DNA from: Sphingomonas montanisoli
GTDB taxonomy: Bacteria; Pseudomonadota; Alphaproteobacteria; Sphingomonadales; Sphingomonadaceae
DNA: 64,000 nucleotides
Direction: 5' to 3'
Assembly: GCF_008274695.1 (NCBI RefSeq)
Contig: NZ_VTOU01000005.1
Location: forward strand, 124,001-188,000
The stretch's first letter is position 1; the number at the start of each line of letters is the position of its first letter. A program made the translations under genes and the position numbers. Shown here piece after piece: positions 1-9,924 of the stretch. The notes under the pieces were generated by a model. The model saw only the letters and a program-made list of their open reading frames with translations. It searched no databases and was not told the DNA's origin.

Positions 1-99
1 GCCATCGATGATCAGGAACATGAACATCAGGAAGACGGGTGCGACGAGCGCGAACTCGACCGCCGTCACGCCGCGCGCATCGGACGCGAGCCGCTTCAT
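1..99 (-). CDS. TadE-like pilus assembly protein, N-terminal part
   Basis: Only the first 33 codons are present; the gene runs off the left edge. The peptide begins with a short basic segment, then RGVTAVEFALVAP and a hydrophobic stretch, which is the pseudopilin-like N-terminus of TadE-family proteins, with the conserved Glu just inside the membrane helix. TadE proteins act in the inner membrane and periplasm with the Flp/Tad pilus machinery. Its ATG overlaps the stop of the gene before it in an ATGA arrangement, so the two are probably translationally coupled. The C-terminal part cannot be judged. Confidence 0.75.
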   Translation of the reverse strand, partial: MKRLASDARGVTAVEFALVAPVFLMFMFLIIDG

Positions 100-593
100 T
101 GCAGCCTCACGATCGATCGGCTGGTCTGCGTCATCGCGCCGCCCAGCTTCGCGATCGGCACGACGACGCTCGACGAGGTAGCGACCGCCTTGATGACCAT
201 ATAATAGCCCGGCAGGCTGCCATCGAGGCAGAGCGAGGCGATCGGATTGGTGAAGGTCGGATCGCCGCTGGTGCCGCCGACGCACTTGCTGGTCCGCCCG
301 CTGTTCACGCAGGCAGCACCATTGCAGGTCACGGTGACGGTGGGCGCGGTCGACAGCTGCGATGCGGCCGCGACGAAGGTGCCGATCGCATTGGCATCAA
401 CGCTGCTACGCTGGTTGAACGCGGCCACCCCGCCCTGCTCCACCGCAGAATCGAGCCGCAGCCGATGCTGATACCAGATGCCGATATCGAGCGCACCGGA
501 GATCACGGTGAAGAACAGGACCGAGATCAGCCCGAACTCGATCGTGGCGACACCCCGCTCCTCGCGGCGCAATCGGGCGAACCATGCGATCAC
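96..593 (-). CDS. TadE-family pilus assembly protein
   Basis: The protein has 165 residues from a GTG start that overlaps the stop of the upstream TadG-like gene (GTGA). A basic N-terminus (residues 1-14) precedes RGVATIEFGLISV and a single membrane helix of about 20 residues, the TadE pseudopilin signature. A periplasmic domain follows with four Cys (C90, C95, C104, C122) that could form disulfides. TadE and TadF minor pseudopilins support Flp pilus assembly. The coupled order (TadG-like, TadE-like, TadE-like) matches tad loci, but no prepilin, ATPase or secretin gene is visible, so the rest of the locus may lie to the left or elsewhere. Confidence 0.8.
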   Translation of the reverse strand: MIAWFARLRREERGVATIEFGLISVLFFTVISGALDIGIWYQHRLRLDSAVEQGGVAAFNQRSSVDANAIGTFVAAASQLSTAPTVTVTCNGAACVNSGRTSKCVGGTSGDPTFTNPIASLCLDGSLPGYYMVIKAVATSSSVVVPIAKLGGAMTQTSRSIVRLQ

Positions 594-2473
594 TTGTAGA
601 GCGCCACGCTGTCGGAGGAGCCCGAGCTGCCGGCTATGCCGGTGCAACTGCTGGCGACGGCAGTGCCGCCGTTCAGCGACAGCGTGTTGACGATCATCAT
701 CAGGCACGCGCCCGAACTGCTCGCCATCGATGCACCGCCATCGAGCAGGATGTCCGACTTGGGGGCGTAGAGCAGCCCGGCATATTTGTTCTGAGATCCG
801 CCGCCCAGCTTGGTCGCCGCGCTGCTTTTCGTCGCGATCAGGATGTTGGGGACGCCATAGCTTGCGCCAGCGCCCGGCGCGTCGAGCTCCATCGAGGTGC
901 CGCCCGACAGGGTGAAGGTGCCGCCCAGCCCGAAGCTGACGTCCACGCCGGTCATCGTGCCACCGGTATTGTTGGTGAAGCTGCCCTTGATCACATAGGT
1001 GCCCGATCCGAAGGTCGAACTGCCGTTCAGATTCAGGTCGCCCGCGATCGTGTGGCTCATGGCCTTGGGGAAAATGATCGTGCTGCCGCCCGAGGTGATG
1101 ATGCTGCCATTCGCGCTGAAATTGCCAGCAGCGGCGCTGGGAGCGGCGCAATTGGCGGTGAAGCAGACGAAGCTGCCGCCACCGATCGAGATTGCGGTGC
1201 CGCTATTGTGCCCGATCGTCACGGTATCACCTGCCGCGATGCCGACGCGCAGATAGCTGCCGCCATCCAGGCTGATTCCGTTGGTAACGTTGAAGCTGCC
1301 GCTGCCGATGTTGAGCGAGCGCCCGCCCGTGATCGATAGCGTGCCGAAGCTGTGCGTGCCGTTGCCCAGCGTGATCGTGCTGCCGCTGTTGAAGCCGAAA
1401 ACCCCCCCGACGATGAAATTGCCGTTGCCCACGGTCATCGCGTTGCCGCTCATGTCGATCGAGTCCGCACGGACGTTGGCACCGTCGGCGACGGTCAGTT
1501 CGCAGCCGCCTTTGATGGTCAGTTTGCCGACGGTGTAATTGCCCGCCGGGATTACATATTTGCAGTTATTATCAGCGGTTTGATAGGCATATATGCCACC
1601 GTCACTGCGCGGCCGATAATCGAGCGTCACGTCCCCCGCGCCGGTATTGGCATAGGTCGTCGGCGCGACCAGCGTCGTGGTGCAGACGGTGTTGCCGTCG
1701 CCATAGTCGCTGTCCGACGTGCCGGTCAGCTTGTTGACCTTGCACAACAGGCCTTTCAGCGCGCTGTCGTCCTTCATCCAATCGGACGCAGCGTTGCTCT
1801 TGTTCTGGTTGACGTCATTCGCCTTGGGCGCGGTCGTGATGCCGGCGCCGGGATCGTCGACCTTCTTGCCGGCGTTGATCTGCTTGGCGGTGATCTTCAC
1901 GCCCCACGGTACGTTGACGCCCGAATTGGTGTTAATCGCGCAACTGGGCGAATTGATGTTGGGACCACCTGTGGTGTTGATCCCATATTGACCGGCATTG
2001 GACAAAGCGGAGATGCAGGGCGGCGCTGTCGTCGTCGTGGCGCTCACCGTCGCCATGCCCACACTGGTCACGTCATAGCTGAGCGCCGAGGTCATCACCC
2101 GCGCAAGCGCGAGCGGGACGGCCGTGGTAACGGTGACCGAGACGAGCTTCTTCGACGTCGTGGGATCGGTGACGAGATCGACCGTGGCGGCATTCGCCGC
2201 GACACCCTGCGCCGCAACCACCGCCTTGGCGGTCGCGCGCATCTCGGTCTCGCTCTTGTTGACGTTGTAGGCGAGCGCTCCGGCAAGTGCGGCCATGTCG
2301 GACACACGCTGGTTACGCACCTTCTGCGCATAGCCCTGGCTCGCCTCCACAGCGAAGGCGCCCATGCCGACGAGCACGGACAGCGACAGCGCACCCATCA
2401 ACGCGACCGCACCCCGCGTATTGCGGCGCAATCGCGTCAAAAGCGCAAACGTATGAGTCGCGATGGCGATCAT
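590..2473 (-). CDS. TadG-like protein with C-terminal Gly/Ser-rich repeats
   Basis: 627 residues. Residues 1-20 are basic, 21-44 form a membrane helix (RGAVALMGALSLSVLVGMGAF), and the next ~100 residues match the N-terminal TadG/TadE-type module with its VEASQGYAQ and SDMAALAGA motifs. From about residue 300 to 600 the chain is rich in Gly, Ser, Asn and Thr in short repeating strands such as GGSFNVTNGISLDGGSYL, which suggests a beta-solenoid. TadG proteins anchor Flp pili at the cell envelope; an extended solenoid could be a surface or wall-binding part. It starts 57 bases downstream of lolD on the same strand, so it may have its own promoter. The family call is fairly sure, the solenoid is inferred. 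Confidence 0.75.
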   Translation of the reverse strand: MIAIATHTFALLTRLRRNTRGAVALMGALSLSVLVGMGAFAVEASQGYAQKVRNQRVSDMAALAGALAYNVNKSETEMRATAKAVVAAQGVAANAATVDLVTDPTTSKKLVSVTVTTAVPLALARVMTSALSYDVTSVGMATVSATTTTAPPCISALSNAGQYGINTTGGPNINSPSCAINTNSGVNVPWGVKITAKQINAGKKVDDPGAGITTAPKANDVNQNKSNAASDWMKDDSALKGLLCKVNKLTGTSDSDYGDGNTVCTTTLVAPTTYANTGAGDVTLDYRPRSDGGIYAYQTADNNCKYVIPAGNYTVGKLTIKGGCELTVADGANVRADSIDMSGNAMTVGNGNFIVGGVFGFNSGSTITLGNGTHSFGTLSITGGRSLNIGSGSFNVTNGISLDGGSYLRVGIAAGDTVTIGHNSGTAISIGGGSFVCFTANCAAPSAAAGNFSANGSIITSGGSTIIFPKAMSHTIAGDLNLNGSSTFGSGTYVIKGSFTNNTGGTMTGVDVSFGLGGTFTLSGGTSMELDAPGAGASYGVPNILIATKSSAATKLGGGSQNKYAGLLYAPKSDILLDGGASMASSSGACLMMIVNTLSLNGGTAVASSCTGIAGSSGSSDSVALYK

Positions 2474-2530
2474 ACAAATTCGACTAATGGCGAAGGGTTA
2501 AGGAAGCCCTTGGCGGGATTGGTTAACGGA

Positions 2531-3202
2531 TCAGTTCAAATGCCCATCATGCAGGCGCACGACGCGATCCATCTTCTGCGCCAGCCGCTCATTGTGAGTC
2601 GCAACCAAAGCCGCACTCCCTTCCCCGCGCACGAGGCGCAGGAACTCGCCCAGGACGACATCCGCCGTACCTTCATCGAGGTTGCCGGTCGGCTCGTCCG
2701 CCAGCACCAGAGCGGGGCGGTTGGCGAGCGCGCGGGCGACGGCGACACGCTGCTGCTCGCCACCCGAAAGCTGGCTCGGCCGGTGGGTGAGGCGATGGCC
2801 GAGGCCGAGCGCGCCCAGCAATCCTTCCGCACGCTTGTGCGCCGCGTCGGTCTCCGCTCCGTGGATGAGCTGGGGCAGCACGACATTCTCCACCGCCGAG
2901 AAATCGGGGAGGAGATGGTGGAACTGATAGACGAAGCCCAGCGCGTCGCGGCGGATGCGCGTGCGCCCCGCATTGTCGACCTGCGCCGCTTCCTCGCCCG
3001 CGATGCGGATCGATCCTTCAAATCCCCCTTCCAGCAGACCGACCGCCTGCAGCAAGGTCGACTTGCCCGATCCGCTGGGGCCGAGAAGCGCCACGATCTC
3101 GCCCGGACCGACATGGAGATCTACTCCGCGCAGCACGTCGATCCGCGCTCCGCCCTGGACGAAGCTGCGGCGCAGGCCGGTGACAGCCAGAACATCACTC
3201 AT
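2531..3202 (-). CDS. lolD: Lipoprotein-releasing ABC transporter ATPase LolD
   Basis: 223 residues, the usual LolD length. Walker A is GPSGSGKST (41-49), the signature is LSGGEQQR (145-152), Walker B is ALVLADEP (164-171) followed by TGNLD, and the H-loop His sits in ATHN. The protein powers extraction of outer-membrane-bound lipoproteins from the inner membrane and delivery to LolA. Its start overlaps the end of the permease gene by 8 bases, so the two form one unit. The MacB/FtsE ATPases are similar, but pairing with a LolC/E-type permease favours LolD. Confidence 0.92.
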   Translation of the reverse strand: MSDVLAVTGLRRSFVQGGARIDVLRGVDLHVGPGEIVALLGPSGSGKSTLLQAVGLLEGGFEGSIRIAGEEAAQVDNAGRTRIRRDALGFVYQFHHLLPDFSAVENVVLPQLIHGAETDAAHKRAEGLLGALGLGHRLTHRPSQLSGGEQQRVAVARALANRPALVLADEPTGNLDEGTADVVLGEFLRLVRGEGSAALVATHNERLAQKMDRVVRLHDGHLN

Positions 3203-4448
3203 AACGCAACACCTGAACCGGATCGGTGCTCGCGGCCTTCCACGCCGGGTAGAGCGTCGCGAGGAAACTGAAACCCAGCGACATGACGACGATCGTCGTC
3301 ACTTCGACCGGGTCGGTCTTGGCGGGAAGTTCGGTCAGGAAACGGATCGACGGATCCCATAGATTCTGGCCGGTCACGAGTTGAACGAAGTTCACCACCG
3401 CCTGCCGATAGAACAGGAACACCGCGCCCAGCACGATGCCCGCCGCGGTGCCCAGCGTGCCGATCGTCGTGCCCACGATCATGAACACCCGCATCAGCGC
3501 CCCGCGCGACGCGCCCATCGTCCGCAGGATCGCGATGTCGCGTGTCTTGGCGCGCACCAGCATGATCAGCGACGACAGGATGTTGAACACCGCGACGAGG
3601 ATGATCAGCGAGAGGACAACGAACATCGCCACCCGCTCGACCGCCAGCGCCTCGAACAAAGACGCGTTCATGTCGCGCCAGTCGGATATCTGCCCGATCA
3701 TCGCGATCCTGGGCTTGAGCGGCGCGAGGATTTCACCGACCCGATCGGGATCGGTGGTTTGCACCTCTACCATGCCGACCGCGTCGCCGAGCATCAGCAG
3801 GGTCTGCGCCTCGGCCATCGGCATCACCACGAACGCCTTGTCATAATCGTAGACGCCGACCTCGAAGATCGCTGCCACCTGATAGGAGACAATGCGCGGC
3901 ACCGTACCGAACGGGGTCGACTGCCCGTCCGGGCTGATCAGGCTGATCTGGCTGCCGACCTCTGCGCCGAGTTGCTCCGCGAGCCGCGCGCCGATCGCGA
4001 CGCGGCCTTCGCCCTTCGTGACCGCATCGAGCGAACCGGCGATGACCTTGCCCCGCAGCACCGGATTGGTGCGGATATCCTCGGTCGTCAGCCCGCGCAC
4101 CAGCACGCCTTCGACGCGGCCGGCGAAGCTCGCCATCAGCGGCTGTTCGATCAGCGGGGTTGCCGACGTGACCCCGGGCAGCGCCTTCGCCTCCGCCGCG
4201 ACACGCCGCCAATCGGGCAACTTATTGTCATATCCTTGGATCACCGCATGGCCGTTCAGGCCCACGATCTTGTCGAACAGTTCGGCGCGGAAGCCGTTCA
4301 TCACGCTCATCACGATGATAAGCGCGGCGACGCCCAGCGCGACTGCCGCTAGGCTGATCGACGCCACGAGCACGATGAACGCCTCCCCCCTGCCGGGCAG
4401 GAGGTAGCGCTTCGCGATCATCCGCTCGTAGCGGGAGAGGCCGATCAC
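3195..4448 (-). CDS. Lipoprotein-releasing permease, LolC/LolE family
   Basis: 417 residues with the LolC/E layout: an N-terminal helix (residues ~24-50) starting after [10 protein letters not shown], a ~210-residue periplasmic domain, then three helices of an FtsX-type domain near residues 268-292, 315-345 and 380-403. Only one permease gene is present, as is common in alphaproteobacteria where a single protein replaces the LolC/LolE pair. The listed start is a GTG with no clear ribosome site; the ATG nine codons later (4421) is an alternative. The upstream DNA is a hairpin repeat separating it from proS. It acts in the inner membrane with LolD. Confidence 0.9.
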   Translation of the reverse strand: MIGLSRYERMIAKRYLLPGRGEAFIVLVASISLAAVALGVAALIIVMSVMNGFRAELFDKIVGLNGHAVIQGYDNKLPDWRRVAAEAKALPGVTSATPLIEQPLMASFAGRVEGVLVRGLTTEDIRTNPVLRGKVIAGSLDAVTKGEGRVAIGARLAEQLGAEVGSQISLISPDGQSTPFGTVPRIVSYQVAAIFEVGVYDYDKAFVVMPMAEAQTLLMLGDAVGMVEVQTTDPDRVGEILAPLKPRIAMIGQISDWRDMNASLFEALAVERVAMFVVLSLIILVAVFNILSSLIMLVRAKTRDIAILRTMGASRGALMRVFMIVGTTIGTLGTAAGIVLGAVFLFYRQAVVNFVQLVTGQNLWDPSIRFLTELPAKTDPVEVTTIVVMSLGFSFLATLYPAWKAASTDPVQVLRYE

Positions 4449-4463
4449 CGTGCCAAAACCGAA

Positions 4464-4548
4464 ACGTCACCCCCGCGAAGGCGGGGGCCTATCCAAAGCC
4501 TTCTCGCGGAGAGAGACTGGATGGATCCCCGCATTCGCGGGGACGACG
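4464..4548. repeat. Paired GC-rich hairpin repeat
   Basis: Two short hairpins lie 40 bases apart: CCCCCGC-GAAG-GCGGGGG (4470-4487) and CCCCGC-ATTC-GCGGGG (4527-4542). This is the REP-like intergenic element widely seen in sphingomonads. It sits between the proS stop and the permease start, both on the minus strand, where it could attenuate or stabilise the transcript. No other full copy is evident in the window. Confidence 0.7.
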
Positions 4549-4557
4549 AGTGGTTGA

Positions 4558-5871
<1,314 letters not shown>

Positions 5872-6281
5872 GGGTAGAGACGTCTTTCGATAAGGATGGG
5901 GGCTGTCTATGCCGCGCGAAGCGCCGGAGCAACCGCAACCGGCGGCGAAACGTCTGTTGCGCAGAAAACACACCGCGCGGCTTTCGTATGCTGCGCCCTT
6001 GAAATGCAATGACAAGAACCGGCCATGCGGGTAGGCACCTTTTCACGGACAAAGGCACGGAAAACGGCCAGGTTCGGGGAGAAAAGGCTCCGCGCGTCAT
6101 TAGGGGCGACGCCGCGTAGAGCCCGCTCAAGGGGGCTGACGAGTAATCGTCACCGGCGCCGGGATCGAAAGGTCCCGGCGCTTTCCGTTTTGGGGCTTTG
6201 CGGCTGAACGCAAGCTATACGAGGTGGACCTCGCATCTTTCCGCAGAACCCATGCGTTTCCTTCCCCGAAGGAGATACGAC
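5872..6281. other. 410-base spacer without a convincing gene
   Basis: The proS leader occupies its left part. The right part ends in a well-formed plus-strand terminator hairpin (6156-6191), so something may be transcribed rightward across about 5990-6191. A 60-codon frame at 6025-6207 is very Arg-rich, ends beyond the terminator and has no ribosome site, so I do not accept it as a gene. A second small hairpin (AGCCC/GGGCT) lies around 6119-6136. A short RNA is possible but unproven. Confidence 0.5.
6156..6191 (+). terminator. Intrinsic terminator
   Basis: A perfect 9-bp stem, GCGCCGGGA (6156-6164) and TCCCGGCGC (6173-6181), with an 8-base loop, is followed directly by TTTCCGTTTT. The tail is on the plus strand, so it ends a rightward transcript, although no accepted gene lies just upstream on that strand. 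Confidence 0.7.
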
Positions 6282-6410
6282 ATGGCCACCCAGCCCCCGC
6301 CCGCCCGCGAAGTTCCGATCGATACCCCGGTCGACATCCCGGTGCCCTCGCCCGTCGATCCCGATCCGGGCGCGCCGACCGATCCGGTGGATATTCCGAC
6401 GGTTCCCTAA
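6282..6410 (+). CDS. Small proline/aspartate-rich protein
   Basis: 42 residues, preceded by a near-ideal ribosome site (AAGGAGATACGAC, five to eight bases before the ATG). After MATQPPPAREV the peptide is built of Pro-Val-Asp repeats such as PVDIPVPSPVD and TDPVDIPTVP, with no Lys, Cys or aromatic residues. It is strongly acidic and should be disordered. It follows an intrinsic terminator and precedes a dispersed repeat, so it is probably a stand-alone gene. I do not recognise a function. The strong ribosome site and the clean stop before the repeat are the main reasons to call it. Confidence 0.6.
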   Translation: MATQPPPAREVPIDTPVDIPVPSPVDPDPGAPTDPVDIPTVP

Positions 6411-6430
6411 GGACCGCTCCCAACTACAAC

Positions 6431-6540
6431 TCGTCATTGCGAGCGTAGCGAAGCAATCCAGGCCCGAACTGGCGAGGTTAGCGACGATCTCTAGTGTGGG
6501 CCTGGATTGCTTCGTCGCCTTCGGCTCCTCGCAATGACGA
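6431..6540. repeat. Dispersed inverted repeat, long form (copy 1)
   Basis: Outer arms TCGTCATTGCGAG (6431-6443) and CTCGCAATGACGA (6528-6540) enclose inner arms GAAGCAATCCAGGCCC (6450-6465) and its complement (6498-6513). It lies between the 3' ends of the small proline-rich gene and the histidine kinase gene, which converge. Related copies are at 9803, 20094, 49653, 52275 and 55408. Confidence 0.9.
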
Positions 6541-6565
6541 GGATAGGGTGACGAAGTAGCTGATT

Positions 6566-8788
6566 CTAAGCCGCAACCGTCGCCGCATCATAAGCGAGCG
6601 GCAGGCGGAGCTGAGCCTTGAAGCCTTCGGGCGAGCGCATAAGGTGAACATCGCCGCCATGCGCGCGGGCGATCGAACGGCATACGGCCAGTCCCAGGCC
6701 GTTGCCGCGCTTGTCGATCGAACGCGCGTTGGCGGCGCGGTAGAAGGGCTCGAACGCGCGCTCCAGATCCTCCTCCGGCACGCCGGGTCCTTCGTCGATG
6801 ATCTCCGCTACCGCATCCCCCTGATCGATCGAAAGACGCAGCCGCGCGCGATCGCCATATTTCACGGCGTTCTCGACAAGGTTGGCAAACAGTCGCCGCA
6901 TCCCCAGCACGTCCACCTCGACAGGTGCCGCCGTCAGCCGCTCGACCCGCACGTCTCCACCGATCATCGCGGCATCCGCGACGACATCCTCGACGATCGC
7001 GCCGAGATCGAGCCGCTCGCGCACACCGGGCGCCGATGCGTCGCGGATGAAGGCGAGGACGGAGGTGATCATCATCTCCATTTCCTCGACCTCCTCGATC
7101 ATGCCCGCGCGCACGGCATCGTCATCGACCTCTTCAATGCGGAAGCGCAGGCGGGTCAGCGGGGTGCGCAGATCGTGGCTGATCGCGCCGATCATCGCCG
7201 TGCGATCGCCGACAAAGCTCTTCACCCGGCTCTGCATCACGTTGAAGGCATTGGCGGCGCGGCCGATCTCGGCCGGGCCATCCAGCGGGATGACAGCGGC
7301 GGTCGGATCGCGACCCAGCGCCTCGGCCGCGTCGGCAAAGCCGCGCAAAGGCTTCACGATCCGGCGCGAGAAAAGCCAGGCAAGCGGCGCGACCGTCGCA
7401 AAGGCGATGATGAACCACAACAGCACGCGCCGCTGCCAGCTGTTCGGGAAAGGCTCGGCCGCTGGCTGTACGACCGACCAGCGCCCGTCGGGCAGCCGCA
7501 GCGCAGCTACGAAATCACCCTCCACGAACGGCGCCGGCGCAAGGCCGAACAGCCCACGCTCACGCGGCAGGAGCGGTATCGCCGGCTCAAGGAAGTCGCC
7601 CTCGGGGGTCGAGACGACCGCGGTGCCCTCTAGCGGGTTTTTCGGCGCAGCGGCGGCAAACGGGATTTCTTCGAGCAAGGCCTGCGGGGTCGGCGCGGGT
7701 GCCGCCACGGGCGCCCGACGCTCCGGCACCACCGCATCGCGCGGCGCTTCCAGCATCGGTGTCACCGGGATGCGCGATGCCTCGGTCTCGATCGCCGGGA
7801 TGGCGGAGCGCAGCTGAGATGGCGACGGCGCGAAGGGCAATCCCCCCAACATCGGCCGGCGTTCAAAGAGCCCCCCGCCACCGATGCGCTCGCGCAATGC
7901 CGCGCCAATTGGGGGAATGGCGGTGCCGCTCTCGGTGCTACCACGCAGGATCGGCGGAACGGCCTCACCCCGATCACCACCGATCCAGATGCCGTCGCGG
8001 CCCTGCAGCGGTGTGGGGTCGATCGTGATGAGCTGTCCGGCACCGCGTATGTCGGGCGGGCGCACCACTGGCCCGGCGGTCGAGGGATCCGAACTGTCGC
8101 GCCGCTCATCGATCCGACGGCGGACGCCGGGTGGCAGCATTTCCCGATTGGGCGCGCCGATGCGCGGCCGGATCTGGCCATCGGGCGTGCGGGGCAGAAT
8201 AGGCCCCACGCGGTCGACAGGCGGCATGGAGGCCTGAGCGAGAACGAACATTGACCCTGAAGCTGCTGGCGCGGTCCAGCTTACGGGCGCGGCCCCGCTG
8301 ACCGGCCCGTCATTTGACATGGCCAGCTTGCGGCCCGCCACCGTGCCGGCGAAAGGCAAGGGCGTGTAGAAGCTGAGCCGAACATCGTCGGACCCAACCT
8401 TGAGCAGCGTCGCGAGTTCGGTGCGCGATCGTTCGGACACGAGCCAGCCGCGCCCGCCGAGATCGGGCGGCCCCGGCTGTATGATATGCTGCAGATTGCC
8501 ATTCCGGCTCTCCTCCGCCTCTCGCAGTGCCGCGGCGACGGTGCGCAGATCATATTGGGGCGTCGGCGCGGGCGGCAGCAGCAAGGTCAGCAACAACGTC
8601 ACGAGCTGCGCGATCACCAGCCCGCCGACGAGCAGGATCAGAATCTGTACCATCAGCGTAGGGCCGCGCAGGCGCTGAAAGAAGAACGGCATCATCGGGC
8701 GCGAAGATGCCACGTCGGGACGCACGCCGACAGAGGTCGTCTGCGGCGGCTCATCGCCTGATCTCACGGCCCCCGGAAATCCCATCAT
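6566..8788 (-). CDS. Sensor histidine kinase, HAMP-containing
   Basis: 740 residues from the ATG at 8788, chosen because AAGGACAGG lies directly before it; the frame stays open further upstream. TM1 is at 46-71 and TM2 at about 455-474. A HAMP linker follows, then the H-box ISHDLRTP with His538, N-box NLVENAVKYG (~636-645), G1 DEGPGVP and G2 GNGLGLAV (~695-702). This is the EnvZ/OmpR-type architecture. The ~380-residue periplasmic part is unusually long and its middle is Pro/Arg/Gly-rich low-complexity sequence with no domain I know. The kinase is transcribed divergently from an OmpR-type regulator at 9041, its likely partner. The ligand is unknown. Confidence 0.9.
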   Translation of the reverse strand: MMGFPGAVRSGDEPPQTTSVGVRPDVASSRPMMPFFFQRLRGPTLMVQILILLVGGLVIAQLVTLLLTLLLPPAPTPQYDLRTVAAALREAEESRNGNLQHIIQPGPPDLGGRGWLVSERSRTELATLLKVGSDDVRLSFYTPLPFAGTVAGRKLAMSNDGPVSGAAPVSWTAPAASGSMFVLAQASMPPVDRVGPILPRTPDGQIRPRIGAPNREMLPPGVRRRIDERRDSSDPSTAGPVVRPPDIRGAGQLITIDPTPLQGRDGIWIGGDRGEAVPPILRGSTESGTAIPPIGAALRERIGGGGLFERRPMLGGLPFAPSPSQLRSAIPAIETEASRIPVTPMLEAPRDAVVPERRAPVAAPAPTPQALLEEIPFAAAAPKNPLEGTAVVSTPEGDFLEPAIPLLPRERGLFGLAPAPFVEGDFVAALRLPDGRWSVVQPAAEPFPNSWQRRVLLWFIIAFATVAPLAWLFSRRIVKPLRGFADAAEALGRDPTAAVIPLDGPAEIGRAANAFNVMQSRVKSFVGDRTAMIGAISHDLRTPLTRLRFRIEEVDDDAVRAGMIEEVEEMEMMITSVLAFIRDASAPGVRERLDLGAIVEDVVADAAMIGGDVRVERLTAAPVEVDVLGMRRLFANLVENAVKYGDRARLRLSIDQGDAVAEIIDEGPGVPEEDLERAFEPFYRAANARSIDKRGNGLGLAVCRSIARAHGGDVHLMRSPEGFKAQLRLPLAYDAATVAA

Positions 8789-8818
8789 CCTGTCCTTGCA
8801 CGCGCGCGTAAGGGGTCG

Positions 8819-8869
8819 GCCCGCAATGACGCGACAGAGGGTCGCACGCTCCATCGCGTCATTGCGGGC
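8819..8869. repeat. Perfect 16-bp inverted repeat between kinase and regulator
   Basis: GCCCGCAATGACGCGA (8819-8834) and its exact complement (8854-8869) are separated by 19 bases. The core CAATGACG/CGTCATTG resembles the outer arms of the dispersed repeats, so this may be a shortened relative. It lies in the 252-base divergent promoter region and could affect either transcript. Confidence 0.75.
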
Positions 8870-9040
8870 GCTACGGCGATCGGGCGCCCGGGTCCGTCAC
8901 AGGGGCGGAACGGACGGGGCATGTCGATCACCGACAGCTCGTCTGTCCGCCGCCCATGTTGCAGCCAGATTTCGACATTGTATCGTGGATGGATCACCGC
9001 CTGAAAAACGCCCGCGACAAGGGGCTGGCAAAGCAGGCCG

Positions 9041-9787
9041 ATGAACGCCATTGCTACCTTCATGGATCTCGATACCCGCATCCTCATCGTCGACGACGAT
9101 CCGGGCATCCGCACCCTCATGTCCTCCTTTCTGGAAAAGCACGGCTTCCGCGCCGACACGGCCGCCGATCCGATAGAGATGCGCGAGCGGCTGGCGGCGT
9201 ATCGATACGACCTGATCGTGCTCGACGTGATGATGCCGCGCGAGGATGGGCTGTCCGCCCTGCGCGGTCTGCAGCGTGAGGAAGGACCGCCGGTGATCAT
9301 GCTCTCGGCGGTCGGCACCGACGTCGATCGGATCGTCGGGCTGGAAATGGGCGCCGAAGACTATCTCGCCAAACCCTGCAACCCGCGCGAATTGCTGGCG
9401 CGCATCCGCACCGTGCTGCGCCGCGTTCGTGCCGAACCGCAGGCTGCGGGCAAGGCCAGGGACGCGGTCAAGGAGCCGGGTTATCGCTTTGCGGGCTGGC
9501 GCATGGATGTCGAAGCGCACGCGCTCTACAATCCCGCCGATCGCCCGGTGATCCTGTCGGACGGCGAATATCGGCTGCTGCGCGCCTTCGTGGAGCATCC
9601 GCGCCGCGTGCTGACGCGCGACCAGCTGCTCGATTATGCGCGGGGTTCGGACAGCGAACTCTACGACCGCGCGATCGACGTGCAGATCAGCCGCCTGCGC
9701 CGCAAGCTGGGCAACGAGGGCGGCACCGAACTGATCCGCACGGTGCGCAACGAGGGTTATATGTTCGCACCGGTGGTGGAGAGGTAA
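9041..9787 (+). CDS. OmpR/PhoB-type response regulator
   Basis: 248 residues. The receiver domain holds the acidic pair in LIVDDD (residues 15-20), phosphoacceptor Asp62 in LDVMMP, Ser89 and Lys111 in YLAKP. A winged-helix DNA-binding domain occupies about 150-245 (SDGEYRLLRAFVEHPRRVLTRDQLL, then RRKLGNEGG and VRNEGYMF). It should be phosphorylated by the divergently encoded kinase at 6566-8788 and bind promoter DNA. The ATG at 9062 (MDLDTR) is a possible alternative start; neither has a strong ribosome site. Confidence 0.93.
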   Translation: MNAIATFMDLDTRILIVDDDPGIRTLMSSFLEKHGFRADTAADPIEMRERLAAYRYDLIVLDVMMPREDGLSALRGLQREEGPPVIMLSAVGTDVDRIVGLEMGAEDYLAKPCNPRELLARIRTVLRRVRAEPQAAGKARDAVKEPGYRFAGWRMDVEAHALYNPADRPVILSDGEYRLLRAFVEHPRRVLTRDQLLDYARGSDSELYDRAIDVQISRLRRKLGNEGGTELIRTVRNEGYMFAPVVER

Positions 9788-9802
9788 CCTCTCCACGAAC
9801 AC

Positions 9803-9912
9803 TCGTCGTTGCGAGCACAGCGAAGCAATCCAGGCCCACGCCAGAGAGGCTCGCGAGTCTCTCGAATGCGGGCCTGGATTGCTTCGTCGCCTTCGGCTCC
9901 TCGCAATGACGA
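9803..9912. repeat. Dispersed inverted repeat, long form (copy 2)
   Basis: The same outer arms (TCGTCGTTGCGAG with one change, and CTCGCAATGACGA) and inner GAAGCAATCCAGGCCC arms as the copy at 6431 are present. It separates the convergent 3' ends of the response regulator and the small barrel protein at 9925, so it may act as a bidirectional terminator or transcript stabiliser. Confidence 0.88.
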
Positions 9913-9924
9913 GGAGAGCCAGGC

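Noticed and set aside
6025-6207. 60-codon Arg-rich frame
   Set aside because: It runs past the intrinsic terminator, lacks a ribosome site and has a composition expected by chance.
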